NCBI GenBank assembly: GCA_001599815.1
Contig: BCIA01000002.1
Location: 3,879,626-3,943,625 of the forward strand
Reading direction: 5' to 3'
DNA: 64,000 nucleotides
Source of the DNA: Furcasterigmium furcatum
Taxonomy: Eukaryota; Ascomycota; Sordariomycetes; Glomerellales; Plectosphaerellaceae
The notes below the pieces were generated by a model. The model saw nothing but the letters and a program-made list of their open reading frames with translations. It ran no database searches and was not told the DNA's origin. The position numbers and the translations under genes are program-made. The stretch's first letter is position 1; each line of letters starts with the position of its first letter. This document shows, piece by piece, positions 43,974-55,686 of the stretch.

Positions 43974-45691
43974 TTCTACTATCAGGTTTGATGCGGCTCG
44001 CAGATCGTTGAGTACTCGGTCTCGACTGTCTTTGACGCCGTGTATCAAATCCCATCCCCCCTTTATACTTCCCTCTCAGACCCCGTTATCCGTGGCCAGT
44101 TTTCCCGAATGCCCGAATAACTTCTCCGAATCTCCGTCGGTTCTAGCCGCTCCTCTCACGATGCTACGGAAGTGGGTTATGGCGACCAACAGATCTACAA
44201 GGGTCGACGACAATTCTACTATTCTAGCTTTCGGCCAAAAAAGTCATTGGTGGAAACCTCTGACAAGATGGTTGAATGATTTCTGCGCATCGCACTACAT
44301 GCATGAAGGCACGAGGTTCAGGGGATTGAATACAGCCGGCATATTAACCGGCCGGAGGAGCATGCGGGGATCTTGGTGATCGACAGTCTGTTCACCCTCA
44401 GTCTCCCGAGTTCCCCTCTTCCGGCAGGCTGGGGAATCTGTGGGGAGGCAATGGACAATATCAGTCCCCCGGTCGGTTGAGCTTCCTCACAAACAGCCGA
44501 CGGTTGAATGGCGAGGCCACTCCAGCCGGGCTGTCGACGTCAGTCTCGGGGACAAGTCAGCTAGTAGTAAAGGTAAATGCGCAAGACGGGCTAGAACGCA
44601 AATGCCGGCATAATAGCAGCTACAAAGAACCTTCGACTTCGAAGGCTTTAAAATATTCCTCGTTATTCTTAGTCTTTCGATGAAGCTATCGTGAGGGTCA
44701 CAGGTCCGGACAACCCAGGAAAGGAGAATTGAAACAAACAAAGCATACAAGGTGTCATCATTCGAGAGCTTCAGTCAATTCCCCACATATGAGTATGAGG
44801 TATGTTTAAAAGAAACAGATACACATATTCCGACCTCAAGAACATCTAATTCCAAGAACCCAGCCACAGACGGCAGAGACGTCTGATCGGTGTTCTGCAG
44901 GAAGCCGGGGCAACCGTTCTCTATCCCAAGACTCATCCTCGACCGGGGCTCAGAACCTCTTTGTTGACGAAACCGAAAGTCTTGTTGTGAGGCAGAAATG
45001 GGCCCAGACGGTCGTTGATGGAGAGTAGAATCAGTACATTGGTTGTGGTTCAAAAGCCCACGCGAGATGTGCCGATGTGTTTCAAAGTCTGAATCCAGGG
45101 ATCCGTAAGTACTCGACGTAAGAAATGTCCCAAACCGAAGTAATCAATCCACAAGGAACAGCGAGACTCGTTAAGTCTGGTGAGAACTATTGTCATCGCC
45201 GAGGACTTCCAAAAGAACGCCAACCACAGCGTCGCCCAGCCTGACTTTCAGGGGGGTTCCAGCGTCGACATTTTGAACCAATTAGCCACACGCTGACAGC
45301 GTCTGTGCTGGGCTGCAAGTGCTCCTAGTGTGTCACCAATCAACGCGATATACGAGTATTTTGGTCTTCCTCAGCCACCCTGCGGCTGGCCTTCGTCCTA
45401 TCTGGACAGCGCATCATCAGGCTGCCTTGGCCCCCAACCCCGATGGCTGACAGGTCTCAGTGCCTTGTGGCCAACGAAATGGAACTTGGTTGGGGCTTCG
45501 CGCATAGTTTCCTGTGGCGTCGTGGCATTGCTTGCCGATCTGTGCAACTTGATCAGGCAGGGGCTGTTACATTCGCCCCCGATCGCCAACGTGGGGGATT
45601 TGGTCAAAAACATGTCTCAACCCATGAATACCTCTCTGATGGTTTGGAATCTGCATCTGCCGACCTTCCAGCTCCATACCAGATCACAGAG
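43974..45691. other. Gene-poor divergent region, no gene seen
   Basis: About 1.7 kb between the GH43 gene (-) and the DUF3176 gene (+). The first 200 bases contain several CCCGAA and TCCGAA repeats (44100-44150). No supportable gene. The frame that enters the DUF3176 gene is open back to 45443, but the first sensible ATG is 45692. Confidence 0.5.
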
Positions 45692-47734
45692 ATGGAGCAA
45701 CACCAACAGGGCCAGCGCCTCTTGGATACTCGCCGCCAATCTACGGACGATCTCGTCTCGCCCCTCGAGTCCGTCGAGGATGATGATGCTGCAGTCGACC
45801 TAGAACGAGAACGCCAATCCGCCGAATTGGAGGCCGGATTCGCCAGACTCCCTACTACCCGAGATAACTCTCCGCACCGTTCCCTTTCCATTCATCAGCA
45901 GCCCGAGCCAGACGAAGGTGAGAGGCCCCAAGAGTCGCCAATCCCCCGAGTCAAGACGCCGATCGAGGCTACCCATTTCTGGTGGTACTGGGATTTCGCC
46001 GGCGCCACGGTAGCCGTCATTTGCATGATACTCGTCGCTGTGGTTCTTTTCGAGGCCGATGAAATGGCGCTGGAGGCCTGGCCGCTGGCCATATCGCCCA
46101 ACACGGTTGTCTCCGTCTTGACCACGGTAGCCAGGACGGCACTGTTGGTGCCCCTGGGGAGCAGCATCAGCCAGCTAAAGTGGAGGCACATTCTACTCCA
46201 GGCCCGGCCGCTCGAACATCTCCAGCTATTTGACAACGCCAGTCGAGGTCCCTGGGGGTCGGTCTTGATGATAAGACACCTCCTTCTGCAGTCGAAACTT
46301 GCCTGTGCCCTAGCTCTGGCCACCATTCTCACGCTCGGCATATCCCCGAGCGCGCAGGTGATCCTCGAGTACCCTCTTCTGTACAAAGAGCTTCCCCATC
46401 TCGACGTTGCCATTGGAAGGGCGGATGGATACCTTTCCAAAGGGTTTCTTCAGCGACCTAATATGGACTGTAAGTTGTTGGGAAGCGCAGATGTGCTCTT
46501 CGAACCTCACGGAGGCTGACAGAAGCCTTTGACAGTTCAGTTTCTCGATCCAAACGCCGACCTGCCCGCATTTCAAAGCCAAATCCTCCACGCTCTCGCC
46601 GGATCAGTATCGCAGCCAGAATTTCGCTGTCCCCCATCCGCAAACCGTTGTGAATGGGATGAGTTCAGCACTCTGGCTGTGTGCCGAAGTTTCCGCAATG
46701 TGACAGACGAGACGACACGAAGCTGCAACGAGCCCGACGAACCGGCGCAGGTCTGCAACTACACAATCCCTCTGGGAGATGAACCACCAGCAGGGGAAAC
46801 CACCTACGAGGCTTCGATGGAGTATTACAATTATGACGTGTACGAGAACTTTCCTCGAAAAACTTCAGTTCTGCATACAAACTTCCTTCCTTCATCCCAA
46901 CCTCATGGCTGGATCGGCCAACTCGTGGTTGTGCGACATCACGGCATGCAATGGGAGACAGAATACACGCCAGCGACTCCGGAGACTTTCGTCACGGACT
47001 TTAGATGGTGCAGGAAGACCTACAGAGGCGTGGCTGTGACGGACGGACTCCTCGATTCAAAATCTGAACGGGTTGAAGAATCCCTTCTCAGTCTCGATGA
47101 CACTCATCTTCCAGACATTGGAAATCCCTTCTGGGTGGATGACATGAGGACATCTGACGGGGTGGACAGTTACGGACTCACCCGCGCACTGACAAATGGA
47201 CTGCCGACATATCTGGAAAATCTACTCCAGACCGAGTATGCAGAGCGCCGAGGAAGCAGGCCGACACTTGAGCCGAAGCCGACGTCGCCCATACAGATGG
47301 AGTACATTATGTACAGGGCCGATATGCAAGACCTCACCAGGAACCTGGAAACGGTGCTCACGAACCAAGCACGCAGTAGTGACCCAGGAGATAACCGCAA
47401 CGCGACGCTATTTACAGAGGGCCGCGCCCTCGGGAAGGTAACTTTCATTCGGGTGCGGTGGCAGTGGTTTGCCCTTCCGGTGGGAGCGGTAGTCCTGGCT
47501 CTGGCCCTGTTCGTCTGGACCGTTCTGCTCACCAGACATACCCCATTGCTGAAGGATTCTCTGCTGGCAATGTTGTTCTATCCGCTGAGGGGATGGGCGG
47601 AGGACGAGATCTATGTGGAAGGGGCGCAGACCGGCGAGAAACTTCAGAAGCTTGCCGGGAGGTTACATGGGAGAATGGAGACCGACGAGGGTAGATACCG
47701 GATTGCACGATACGAAGTTCCCGCCAAAGGTTGA
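45692..47734 (+). CDS. DUF3176-family integral membrane protein
   Basis: Two exons, 45692-46469 and 46536-47734, are joined over a 66-bp GTAAGT...CAG intron with GCTGAC branch to give 658 residues. An acidic, Gln-rich cytosolic N-terminus of about 110 residues comes first. Next is the DUF3176 core HFWWYWDFAGATVAVICMIL, with LTTVARTALLVPLGSSISQLKWRHI and GPWGSVLMIRHLL, plus a second membrane span ALALATILTLGI. A long Cys-containing extracellular domain follows (FRCPPSANRCEW, VCRSF, CNYTIPLG), then a last span FALPVGAVVLALALFVWTVLL and a basic tail. The family is common and expanded in Pezizomycotina, with no known function. The start was placed at the first ATG with coding-like context; the open frame runs about 83 codons further upstream. 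Confidence 0.85.
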
Positions 47735-47983
47735 ATTAAAGAGGATGGTTAGGGTATTAATTTAATCACGGAGTGTGTTGCATGCTGGTAGTCCTCGAAT
47801 GCCACATGCATGCAACTCGTAACCTATTCACACGTACCACTCATTGCCACCTCTGGTACCATATCTTCAGAGCCAGGGGAATCAACTTTGGGTCCCAACT
47901 CAGAGATTTGAGAGCGCGACGATCTACATTTACTTTGATTCCTGCCTACTTCAGCAACAAGTTACCACTTGCCCCCGTGTACG
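47735..47983. other. Convergent intergenic gap
   Basis: 3' flanks of the DUF3176 gene and of the MCT-like transporter. Nothing else was seen. Confidence 0.4.
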
Positions 47984-49498
47984 TCATGTCTTGGTGAAGA
48001 TGGTTCTCGACTGCTGAACACGCACAGCAGCCATGATACAGAAGGCCACAAGTGACATTCCTCCCCCATAGAATGCCGCTGGCCGATACCGCTCAAGGCC
48101 ATCGATGTTGCCCCCTATCGAGTACAGACCGGACGCGATGGGAGTTCCCTGAAAGGCTTGTCAGTATCTTACCTATGGAGAGATCCATGGAATTTTGTAC
48201 TCACAAGAAAGAAACCGCAGAACCAGGTGGTCCAGACAATCGGGACGATGCCGAGAGTATTCTCGGGGCCAAAGATTGCACCAAGCGTGGGAGGAACCAA
48301 GCTGAAGAAAGCCCCGCAGCCGATCCCGTTAAACACGATGTACACGGCGAAGATATTCGTAGTGTACGATAGAGGCCAAACAATCAAGGAGCTGAGGCCC
48401 ATCAAAAGCAGACATATGAGGAGGCTGTTCAGTGGCCCCAGCAGCCTGTCAGCCATGACGCCAGCTGCGACACGGCCGACAGTGGAGGCCAAGTTCCAGG
48501 CTGCCAAGGTGATGATAGCGACTTGATTAGTGTAGCCCATGGACCTGCTGAAGATGGGAATAAAGTATGGCGGGATGAAGAGAGAGAAGGTGGACAAGAG
48601 TGTTGCTGCCACGACTGCCTGAAATTTTGCTTCTCGGAAGCGGAACCTGAGAAAGGCGTTAATATCTCCCTGTGCCACACTCGGGAAGACATGACAAACC
48701 ATTGGAAGCTGAGGCTGTCCTGTCCAGAAGCATTTGGCGCTCTGATGAACCAGGAAGCTGGCACACATACTCCCCAGAGCATCAGACCGAGGATCCGGAA
48801 TGTCCACGCAACCCCCAGCCTGTTTACCATGAGGTTGGTAGCGATGCTCATGACCGCAGAGCCCACACTGCCTCCCCCAAAGACGACCCCCATAGCCAGC
48901 CCACGATGTTTCTTGAACCACCGCAGGTGTGCAGTTGAGCATGCCTGGAAAGGTCAGTCCAGGCTCTACACAAAGCGGACGACATCGGACCACTTACAAA
49001 GATGGACAGTCCACCCCCAACGCCGAACACCAAGCCATGCAGCACGAACAGGGCGCCAATGTGTGCCGTTGCCCAGCTGGCAAGGAACTCTCCCAGTCCC
49101 ATCAAGCATGCCCCTGCCAGGGCGGTTGCCTGGTATCCAATCTTGCGAACTGCCATGCCCGCGAGAATGCTGATGGAGATCATGAAAGACGTTGCCAGAG
49201 AGCCGACAAACATCAGCGTTGTCAGGGACGAGGATGTCGTCTCGACGAGCTTAATCTGCATGATGCCCCAGGAATAGATGACCCCGAGGTAAACAAAGAG
49301 GGTGCACGCGGCGGCACCGACCGGAATCCACCCACGCCAGGTGTCATGCTGGAAGTCCTTGGAGTGGGTAGAGTTGGAGGATGATCTGGTGTCGTCCGAG
49401 CCCGGAAGGGCGGTCTTCTCGGTTTCGCAAGGATGGGCGAGAGCTGGAAGGCTCTTTCGATGCTGGTGGTCCATGATTTCTGTCGAATTTGTGTCCAT
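47984..49498 (-). CDS. MFS monocarboxylate-transporter-like permease
   Basis: Four exons, 49498-48998, 48944-48700, 48646-48205 and 48148-47984, with introns of 53, 53 and 56 bp, encode 450 residues. The second intron uses a GTTTGT donor and joins FQW to FRFREAKFQ. A hydrophilic N-terminus of about 60 residues precedes twelve predicted spans. MCT-group features are DTWRGWIPVGAAACTLFVYL at span 1, the spliced ACSTAHLRWFKKHRGLAMGV between spans 4 and 5, VFGGGSVGSAVMS, STVGRVAAGVMADRLLGPLN, and a C-terminal GTPIASGLYSIGG. Substrates of fungal members include carboxylates, amino acids and vitamins. It is divergent from a class III aminotransferase, so an amino acid, amine or keto acid is a fair guess. 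Confidence 0.88.
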
Positions 49499-49865
49499 TG
49501 TACTCCCCTGAGTTCTGGCCACGAGAGTGCTGAGTTGGGTAGAGACGAAAACAATGAGCGGTGCTATCCGACTATAAAGCGAGGAAAAGTCGGCATCGGC
49601 TTTGATCTGCCGAGACTATTATTTGATGTGCTTCCAAGGGGGATAAAAAGAATTATGAGATCCTGAGCGATGTGTGGCATATCCGATCGACATTCCCGAG
49701 GCGCTTTGCTGATCTTTCCCGAGATATCGGGAAACAGGGCCTCGGGTTTGCATCCTCACGACCCCATAAGAACAGCTCGCTTTCTCCCATCTAAATAACT
49801 GGAAGAACTCCAGTGAAAAGGTATTTGCTTTCATTATCACTTCCTTACAGCGATCTCTTCACACC
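49499..49865. promoter_or_regulatory. Divergent promoter with inverted repeat TTTCCCGA-N4-TCGGGAAA
   Basis: Shared region of the MCT-like transporter (-) and the aminotransferase (+). At 49715-49734 there is a perfect inverted repeat, two 8-bp arms TTTCCCGA and TCGGGAAA around GATA. Flanking half-sites are TTCCCGAG (49693-49700) and CTCGGG (49741-49746). The half-site TTTCCCGA recurs upstream of the nearby zinc-cluster gene at 53581-53588. CCG-containing inverted repeats of this kind are typical of Zn2Cys6 targets; the link is inferred. Confidence 0.5.
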
Positions 49866-51281
49866 ATGGCTCCCAGTAGACAGGACGACCAAGTCACCGA
49901 GGTCACCGAGGTGCCGACGACGACCAAGATGAAGACGACCCCTCGCGAGGGTCGATTGATGCACCGATCCCTGATTCAGGGTCCTCATATGGTGGAATCA
50001 GCCAAGGGCATTGAGCTCCGGCTGTCCACTGGACAGGTTGTCATCGACGCCTGCGGCGGTGCAGCAGTCGCCCTCATCGGGCACGGCAACGAGGAGGTCA
50101 CTCAGGCGATTGTGCACCAGGCCCGTCAGGTCAGCTATGTTCATACCCAGGCATACACGACTGCCCCGGCTGAAGAGCTCGCCGATATCCTCCTGGACGG
50201 GAACCCGTACGGCCTACAGAAGGCGTTCTTCGTCGGCAGCGGGAGCGAGGCGGTCGAGTCGGCAATGAAGCTGGCCCGCCAGTACGCTTTTGAGAAGGGG
50301 GAAACAGAGCGGCTTCACTTCGTCTCCAGGCACCAGAGCTACCACGGAAACACGATGGCATCCATGTCCATCTCGACCGTCAAGTCCCGCAAAGTCCCGT
50401 ACCAGGGCTTCTCCTACCCTCATGTGTCACAGGTCTCTCCGGCCTACGCCTACCAGTACAAGCACACAACGGAAACAGAAGCAGAGTTCACGACTAGACT
50501 GCTCAACGAGCTGGAAGAGGAGTTCCTGCGGGTCGGTCCCCAGAAAGTCGTCGCATTCATCGCCGAGACGGTCGTCGGCGCGACGGCGGGGTGTGTCGCG
50601 GCTCCGGCTGGGTACTTTAGGGGCGTCAGGGCGCTCTGCGACAAATATGGCATTCTGCTCATCCTCGACGAGATCATGTGCGGCGTCGGTCGCACTGGTA
50701 CATTCTTTGCTTTCGAGCAAGAAGGCGTCGTGCCGGATATCATGACCGTCGCGAAGGGCCTCGGCGGCGGATACGCTGCCATCGCCGGCGTTTTCATCCA
50801 CGAGAAGGTGATTGACGTGTTGCGGCGGGGATCGCAGGCATTCAACCACGGACACACGTACCAGGCACATCCCATCTCGTGCGCTGCTGCGCTGGCAGTG
50901 CAGAAGATCGTCAAGAGGGAGAATCTCGTGGCGCGATGCGCGGAGATGGGGATGGTGCTTGAAGCTATGCTGCGCGAGGAGCTTGCCTCTGTTGCATCCG
51001 TGGGAAACATCAGGGGGAGGGGACTGTTCTGGGCTGTGGAGTTTGTGAGGAACACGGAAACCAGGGAGCCTTATGAGCCAGAACTTGGCTTTGGGTCGAG
51101 GGTGCAACAGCTTGCTTTCAAGAAAGGCGTGGCACTGTATCCTGGCATGGGCACAGTCGACGGCGTGTGCGGTGACCACATCTTGATAGCTCCGCCATTC
51201 AACGTCACGAGGGATCAGTTGGGCCACATATGTCGTGTACTCCGGGAAGCTGTGGAGGAGTTGGAGTCTGAAATCATGTAG
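49866..51281 (+). CDS. Class III (omega) aminotransferase, PLP-dependent
   Basis: A single intronless exon of 471 residues. Class III landmarks are in order: VIDACGGAAVALIGHGNEEV, YTTAPAEELADILL, KAFFVGSGSEAVESAMKLAR (PLP phosphate-binding helix), HQSYHGNTMASMSIS, a long beta-helix unit with EEEFLRVGPQKVVAFIAETV, ILLILDEIMCGVGRTG (Asp that contacts the PLP ring nitrogen) and MTVAKGLGGGYAAIAGV (the Lys that forms the Schiff base). The C-terminal substrate-end reads GNIRGRGLFWAVEFV. It should transfer an amino group between an amine or omega-amino acid and a keto acid in the cytosol. No targeting signal is seen. The gene is divergent from an MCT-like transporter and convergent with a zinc-cluster regulator. 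Confidence 0.92.
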   Translation: MAPSRQDDQVTEVTEVPTTTKMKTTPREGRLMHRSLIQGPHMVESAKGIELRLSTGQVVIDACGGAAVALIGHGNEEVTQAIVHQARQVSYVHTQAYTTAPAEELADILLDGNPYGLQKAFFVGSGSEAVESAMKLARQYAFEKGETERLHFVSRHQSYHGNTMASMSISTVKSRKVPYQGFSYPHVSQVSPAYAYQYKHTTETEAEFTTRLLNELEEEFLRVGPQKVVAFIAETVVGATAGCVAAPAGYFRGVRALCDKYGILLILDEIMCGVGRTGTFFAFEQEGVVPDIMTVAKGLGGGYAAIAGVFIHEKVIDVLRRGSQAFNHGHTYQAHPISCAAALAVQKIVKRENLVARCAEMGMVLEAMLREELASVASVGNIRGRGLFWAVEFVRNTETREPYEPELGFGSRVQQLAFKKGVALYPGMGTVDGVCGDHILIAPPFNVTRDQLGHICRVLREAVEELESEIM

Positions 51282-51342
51282 AAAGGATTTGATCAATTCA
51301 AGAGGTTGGCCTGCCGAGTTGACTGAAATACCAAGAAGCTTA

Positions 51343-53513
51343 TCATCCTCCAGTGAACGCACCTGACAAGTCCACATCCTCCAGCGAGGACCACCAATTC
51401 GGCCATATCCCCGGAAGCTGATCGTCCAGAATGTCATCAATCCCGGCGGAGGGAAAAGAGGCCAAGTTAGCCCCTGGCAGCATTGGGTCTGGCGTGCCCT
51501 CCAACGGATCATGCACAGGGCTGGCCGGCTGAGTTTCCGCCCGATTGATCTGCTGCATGTGCTGCTCAGACCGGTCGACCACGCGGAACTCATGCACAGA
51601 CTGGTGCAACGTATCAAAGTCGAACCGCGACTTGTTCCTGTACCGTTGGCGGTCAGATGTGGCTCTTTCGAAAAGCACGGATGCAGTCCGCAGTGTTTTG
51701 ACCTGCGCGGAAGTCAGTCCCGGTGAAGCACACCAAAAGAAGGGGGATGATATTCTCCTTACCCATCCGTCTCCGAGCGCCCATATGTCCCGGAACTCTC
51801 TCAAGTACTGGTGTCCCCGCTCCATCAGGACCTTGGAGTTTGGGCTGCGCCCGAGGTTCATATTGGGGAAGTACGTGATGTAGAGGTTGAGAAAGCACGC
51901 GGTGAAGGCGCAGAAGCCGGTGAACGGGGTGCAAACAGAGACGCCGCACAGCGAGGCCTCGTGTAGCAGAGACGCGACGTGCTCGCCCGACTCAAAGAGC
52001 TCTCGTGCGCTGTTCTCCCACCACCCCGGAGGCGCTTCTGCTTCCAGCAGTGGAGGATCGATCGGTCCTCTGGGTGTTGTCTCCGGCGTCGGTAGAAAGG
52101 GCGAGTATTCGCGCTGTAGCATCAAGCGGCTGGGTGAGATCTGTCAGTATGTGAAGCCTGTCTGTGAAGGAACGAGTCGATCGACGCACCACATGTAGTA
52201 GATCAAGTTGAGGTAGATGAACGACTCCCCGTAGCCCAGCGTCATGTGTACTGCGACGCTATTCTCCGGGTAGTGCAGCATGCCGTGCTGGTCCATCCTC
52301 CATCGCTCCAGCTGACTGCGGCAGGCATCCCATGGAGATCCAGGAGTCCACGGGCAGTTCTCCAGCGCGCACATCCCCGGAGCGCGTCGTCCATCATTGA
52401 AGACAAACGCCATGACCTGCGAGTAGATGTCGAAGCCGCCCACCATAATCTCGAAGCTCCGCGAAGGGTCGAGAGCAGGCGATTCCAGTGGGGCGTGAAT
52501 CTCTTCCGCCCTCGGTTTGGACCCAAAGGCAAACTCGATCGTGCTCAGGGGGTGGGAGACGCGGAGCTTCCGCATCTCCGCCATGGGCAGCATTCTTGGA
52601 GTGTAGAGGCCCGCGTTAATAGTGCAGTCCATGATGAAGCAGGCCCAATACGTCCTGGCTTCCACTGCAGCTGACAACTCGTCCGTGTCGGTGTTCTGGG
52701 ATATATCAAGAGGGTAGGGTGCCACTCTCGAGCTGTGCAGCGACTGCATGATGCGGATGGCGATGCCACAATGCACCCAGGCTTGGTGGAAATCTCGTGT
52801 CCCCCATTCGTAGAAGGCCAGGATCAGGAGGCCTTGCACGACCGCGACCTTGGGTGGCAGCAGAATGCTGGCCAGTAGCACATGCTGGGCATACTTCTGG
52901 TACCGGCTGGCCGGAAGCAAGTCGTTCAGCTCCGAAGCATTCGATGTCGGAAGAGTTTTGACGACCGAAAGGACCGTGGCTAGTAAGGCCTTGCTTTCCT
53001 TGCTGCGGGCGCCCTGGTACTGCGCTACGAAGACTGTTGGGTGGAGGATACGTAGCTCCGGGACTTTGTTCGTGAACGAGTTGAGAGCCTTGAGTATGGT
53101 GCCGAGGGGCAGAGACACCAGGTGCTCGTCCACATCGACGGAGCTCTCTGCTGTCGGATCCGGCCTAGGCAGGGCCTGCCCGGGATTCTGGCCCTCTGTG
53201 ACATCGCCCAGGGTATCTTCGACGCCCTCATGGGCGGAGCTTGTCGATATTTCGCCAGCAGCCGGGGGTATTGCTACCGAGCGCCTCCCCCTAGATTTCC
53301 TCGGCGTTTTCTCCCCGCCGTTCGTCTGAGGCCGGCTAAGCCGACAGTCCGGGTTTCCCGATTTTTCGCATTTCCGACACGGCGATGTGCCCGAGTTCAC
53401 GCACTTGATCTTCGACCTCCTGCGGCAAGTTAGTCTTTATTTCTCGAAATCATTCCCTGTGCTTTAGTGGACATTACAGACCTGCAGAACTCGCACGACA
53501 AGCTCGTTCGCAT
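51343..53513 (-). CDS. Zn2Cys6 fungal transcription factor
   Basis: Four exons, 53513-53482, 53419-52190, 52129-51763 and 51702-51343, encode 662 residues. The first intron splits the zinc cluster. Joined, it reads MRTSLSCEFCRRSKIKC, then VNSGTSPCRKC and EKSGNPDC, giving C-x2-C-x6-C-x7-C-x2-C-x7-C. A basic linker (KTPRKSRGRR) follows. The regulatory domain includes VLLASILLPPKVAVVQGLLI, AWVHCGIAIRIMQSLHSSRV, and RTYWACFIMDCTINAGLYTP. The last exon ends WPNWWSSLEDVDLSGAFTGG. It lies 61 bp from the convergent aminotransferase, so the two 3' ends nearly touch. It is likely a nuclear regulator of the transporter/aminotransferase pair; its own upstream DNA carries TTTCCCGA (53581-53588), consistent with autoregulation, which is inferred. 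Confidence 0.88.
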
Positions 53514-54102
53514 CCTACTGTTCGCTTGGCTTTGAATGCGAGTTGTCGCTCGAGCGGGTTTGTGTCGGGGAAGATTTCACTTTCCCGAAGCCTTCGGCTT
53601 TGAGTCGGGTATCGCACCTGCTCGGACTAGCACTCAACTAGCGCCCGAGATGGACTCGAGCTGGAGATACCATCTTCGGCATCTTGAATGAGTGAGAAGA
53701 TTTCCCCGCGTCCACGGCAGCAAGCTACTCGTGATCATGGATGCCATCCCGGGCGGTGGTAGGCCAGTCAAGTCCACAGCGCACCCTTGAGAGAGGGTGT
53801 GATCTTTCTATTTCAGTATTCTGAATGTCGCCTAACTCTCCTAATAAATAGCTCAAGATGTCACGCGTCGGGGAACGGGGAAGCTGGACATTACTCGTGA
53901 CACCTCCACAGGCCAAGAACACGCCAGTGCTTAAGAAGCCCGTTTTTGGCGATGGTGCCTCCAACTGCCCTTTTCGGCCATGGAGGGGAAGGGTTGGATC
54001 TTGTTCATTCTACTACTTTAAGATCCCATCCCCTCCCCCGGATCACGCATCGTGGAGGGCGACAGCTCGTGAACCCTTCCCCCGCAAGTCCAATCCAACT
54101 GT
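53514..54102. other. Divergent promoter region, no gene seen
   Basis: Lies between the zinc-cluster regulator (-) and the Sde182-like gene (+). It contains TTTCCCGA at 53581-53588 and the hairpin-like GAAGCCTTCGGCTT next to it. Frames of about 80 codons have no motifs. Confidence 0.45.
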
Positions 54103-55686
54103 ATGAGTTTGCCCATCATGGCGACGACAACTTCCACACTCCAGACCTTCCCCGGCAAGCCGAGAGTCTTTGTCATTTCGGACATCTCCAACGAGCCCGA
54201 CGATGCCGAGTCGCTCGTGCGCTTCCTGCTCTACGCGAACCAGTTCACAGTCGAGGGACTCGTGGCATCGACTTCCACATGGATGAAGACCCAAGTGTGC
54301 CCCCAGGACATGCTCAAGATCATTGACGGATACGAGGGTGCCGTGGACAACCTCAACAAGCACGCTCATCCCGACTTCCAATACCCGTCTGCGGATTATT
54401 TCCGAGGGCTTGTCAAGTCTGGGCCTGCGGTGAGTTTCATTTCCAGTGCCATGATTGAGCAAAGCTGACAGCAAGTCTAGGTCTACGGCTTCGAGGGCGT
54501 GGGCGCCGACAAGCCCCTCACTGACGGTCATGAGCTTCTCCTCGAACGCCTCGAGGCACCCTCGGATGAGCCCCTCTGGGTGCTTGTTTGGGGCGGCACA
54601 AACGTCCTGGCCCAGGTCCTCCTGACTATCTCCAACAAACATTCCGCCGAAAAGGCCGCTGCCATTCGAGCCAAGCTGAGGGTCTACACCATCTCCGACC
54701 AGGACGACACGGGCGTCTGGATTCGCACGCAATACCCCGACGTCTTCTACATCTCCTCCATCCACGGCTGGAATCAATACGGCCTCGCCGCGTGGACGGG
54801 AATCTCCGGCGACCGGTTTTACAAGTTCGACCAGGGCGGCCCTGACTTCTCCAAGATGACCAAGTCGTGGATCAAGCGGAACATCCAGATCGGACCCCTC
54901 GGCTCGACGTACCCCGATTACCTGTTCATCCCCGAGGGCGACACGCCCACGTTCTTGTACCTGATCCAGAATGGCCTCGGCGTGCCCGAGCATCCCGAGT
55001 ACGGCTCTTGGGGCGGCCGATACAACCTCACAGATGTCAGCTCGAACGGACAAGCATCGAAGCACTACAGCGACGCAGCAGACACAGTCGTCGGCGCCGA
55101 CGGCAAGACGTACAGGTCGAACCAAGCAACCATCTGGCGGTGGCGAGACACCTTCCAGAACGACTTTGCAGCCCGCATCCAGTGGTCATTGACCCCCGAT
55201 CTGAAGGGCGCCAACCACCACCCCGTCCTGTCGGTGAACGGCTCCAAGGGCTCTCAGCTTCTCACCATAGAGGCCGAGGCCGATAGCGTGGTCGAATTCG
55301 ACGCGAGCGACTCTTACGACCCCGACGGCGATGAGCTGTCGTTCAAGTGGTGGCAGTACTCGGACCCGACAGCGACGCAGTGGATGGTGCAGTTCGAGAC
55401 GGCGCCTTTGAAGATCGAGGCTGTCGATGCCGGTAGCAAGAAGGTCAAGGTGACCATCCCCCCGCCGGAGAAGTGCTGCTACGACCGCTTTGTTACGAAG
55501 AAGCCCGTGGGTAAAGGTCAGCTGCTGCATTTGGTCTTGGAGGTGACGGACAATGGCACGCCTGCCCTGACGACCTACAAGAGAATCCTGATTCAGACAA
55601 CCAACAAGGACCTCAGGGGCGAAGGAGGGCCAGATCATGCGGACGTCGTTGCGTTCATGGAAGACTTCCACAAAGAGGCGGCGTAG
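54103..55686 (+). CDS. DUF1593 / Sde182-like protein (nucleoside hydrolase-like fold)
   Basis: Two exons, 54103-54429 and 54481-55686, are joined over a 51-bp intron to give 510 residues. A second ATG at 54118 is an equally good start. The N-terminal domain resembles nucleoside hydrolases (KPRVFVISDISNEPDDAESL holds the Asp cluster; VEGLVASTSTWM; PLWVLVWGGTNVLAQVLL). It continues with YPDVFYISSIHGWNQYGLAA and DYLFIPEGDTPTFLYLIQNG. The C-terminal 130 residues form a beta-sandwich with FDASDSYDPDGDELSFKWWQY and LVLEVTDNGTPALTTYKRILI. This is the PF07632 family, whose bacterial member Sde182 has been described as cellulose-binding. No signal peptide is visible, so it may be intracellular here. 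The catalytic role is unproven. Confidence 0.87.

Noticed and set aside
54043..55125. 360-codon minus-strand frame
   Set aside because: Antisense shadow of the Sde182-like gene.
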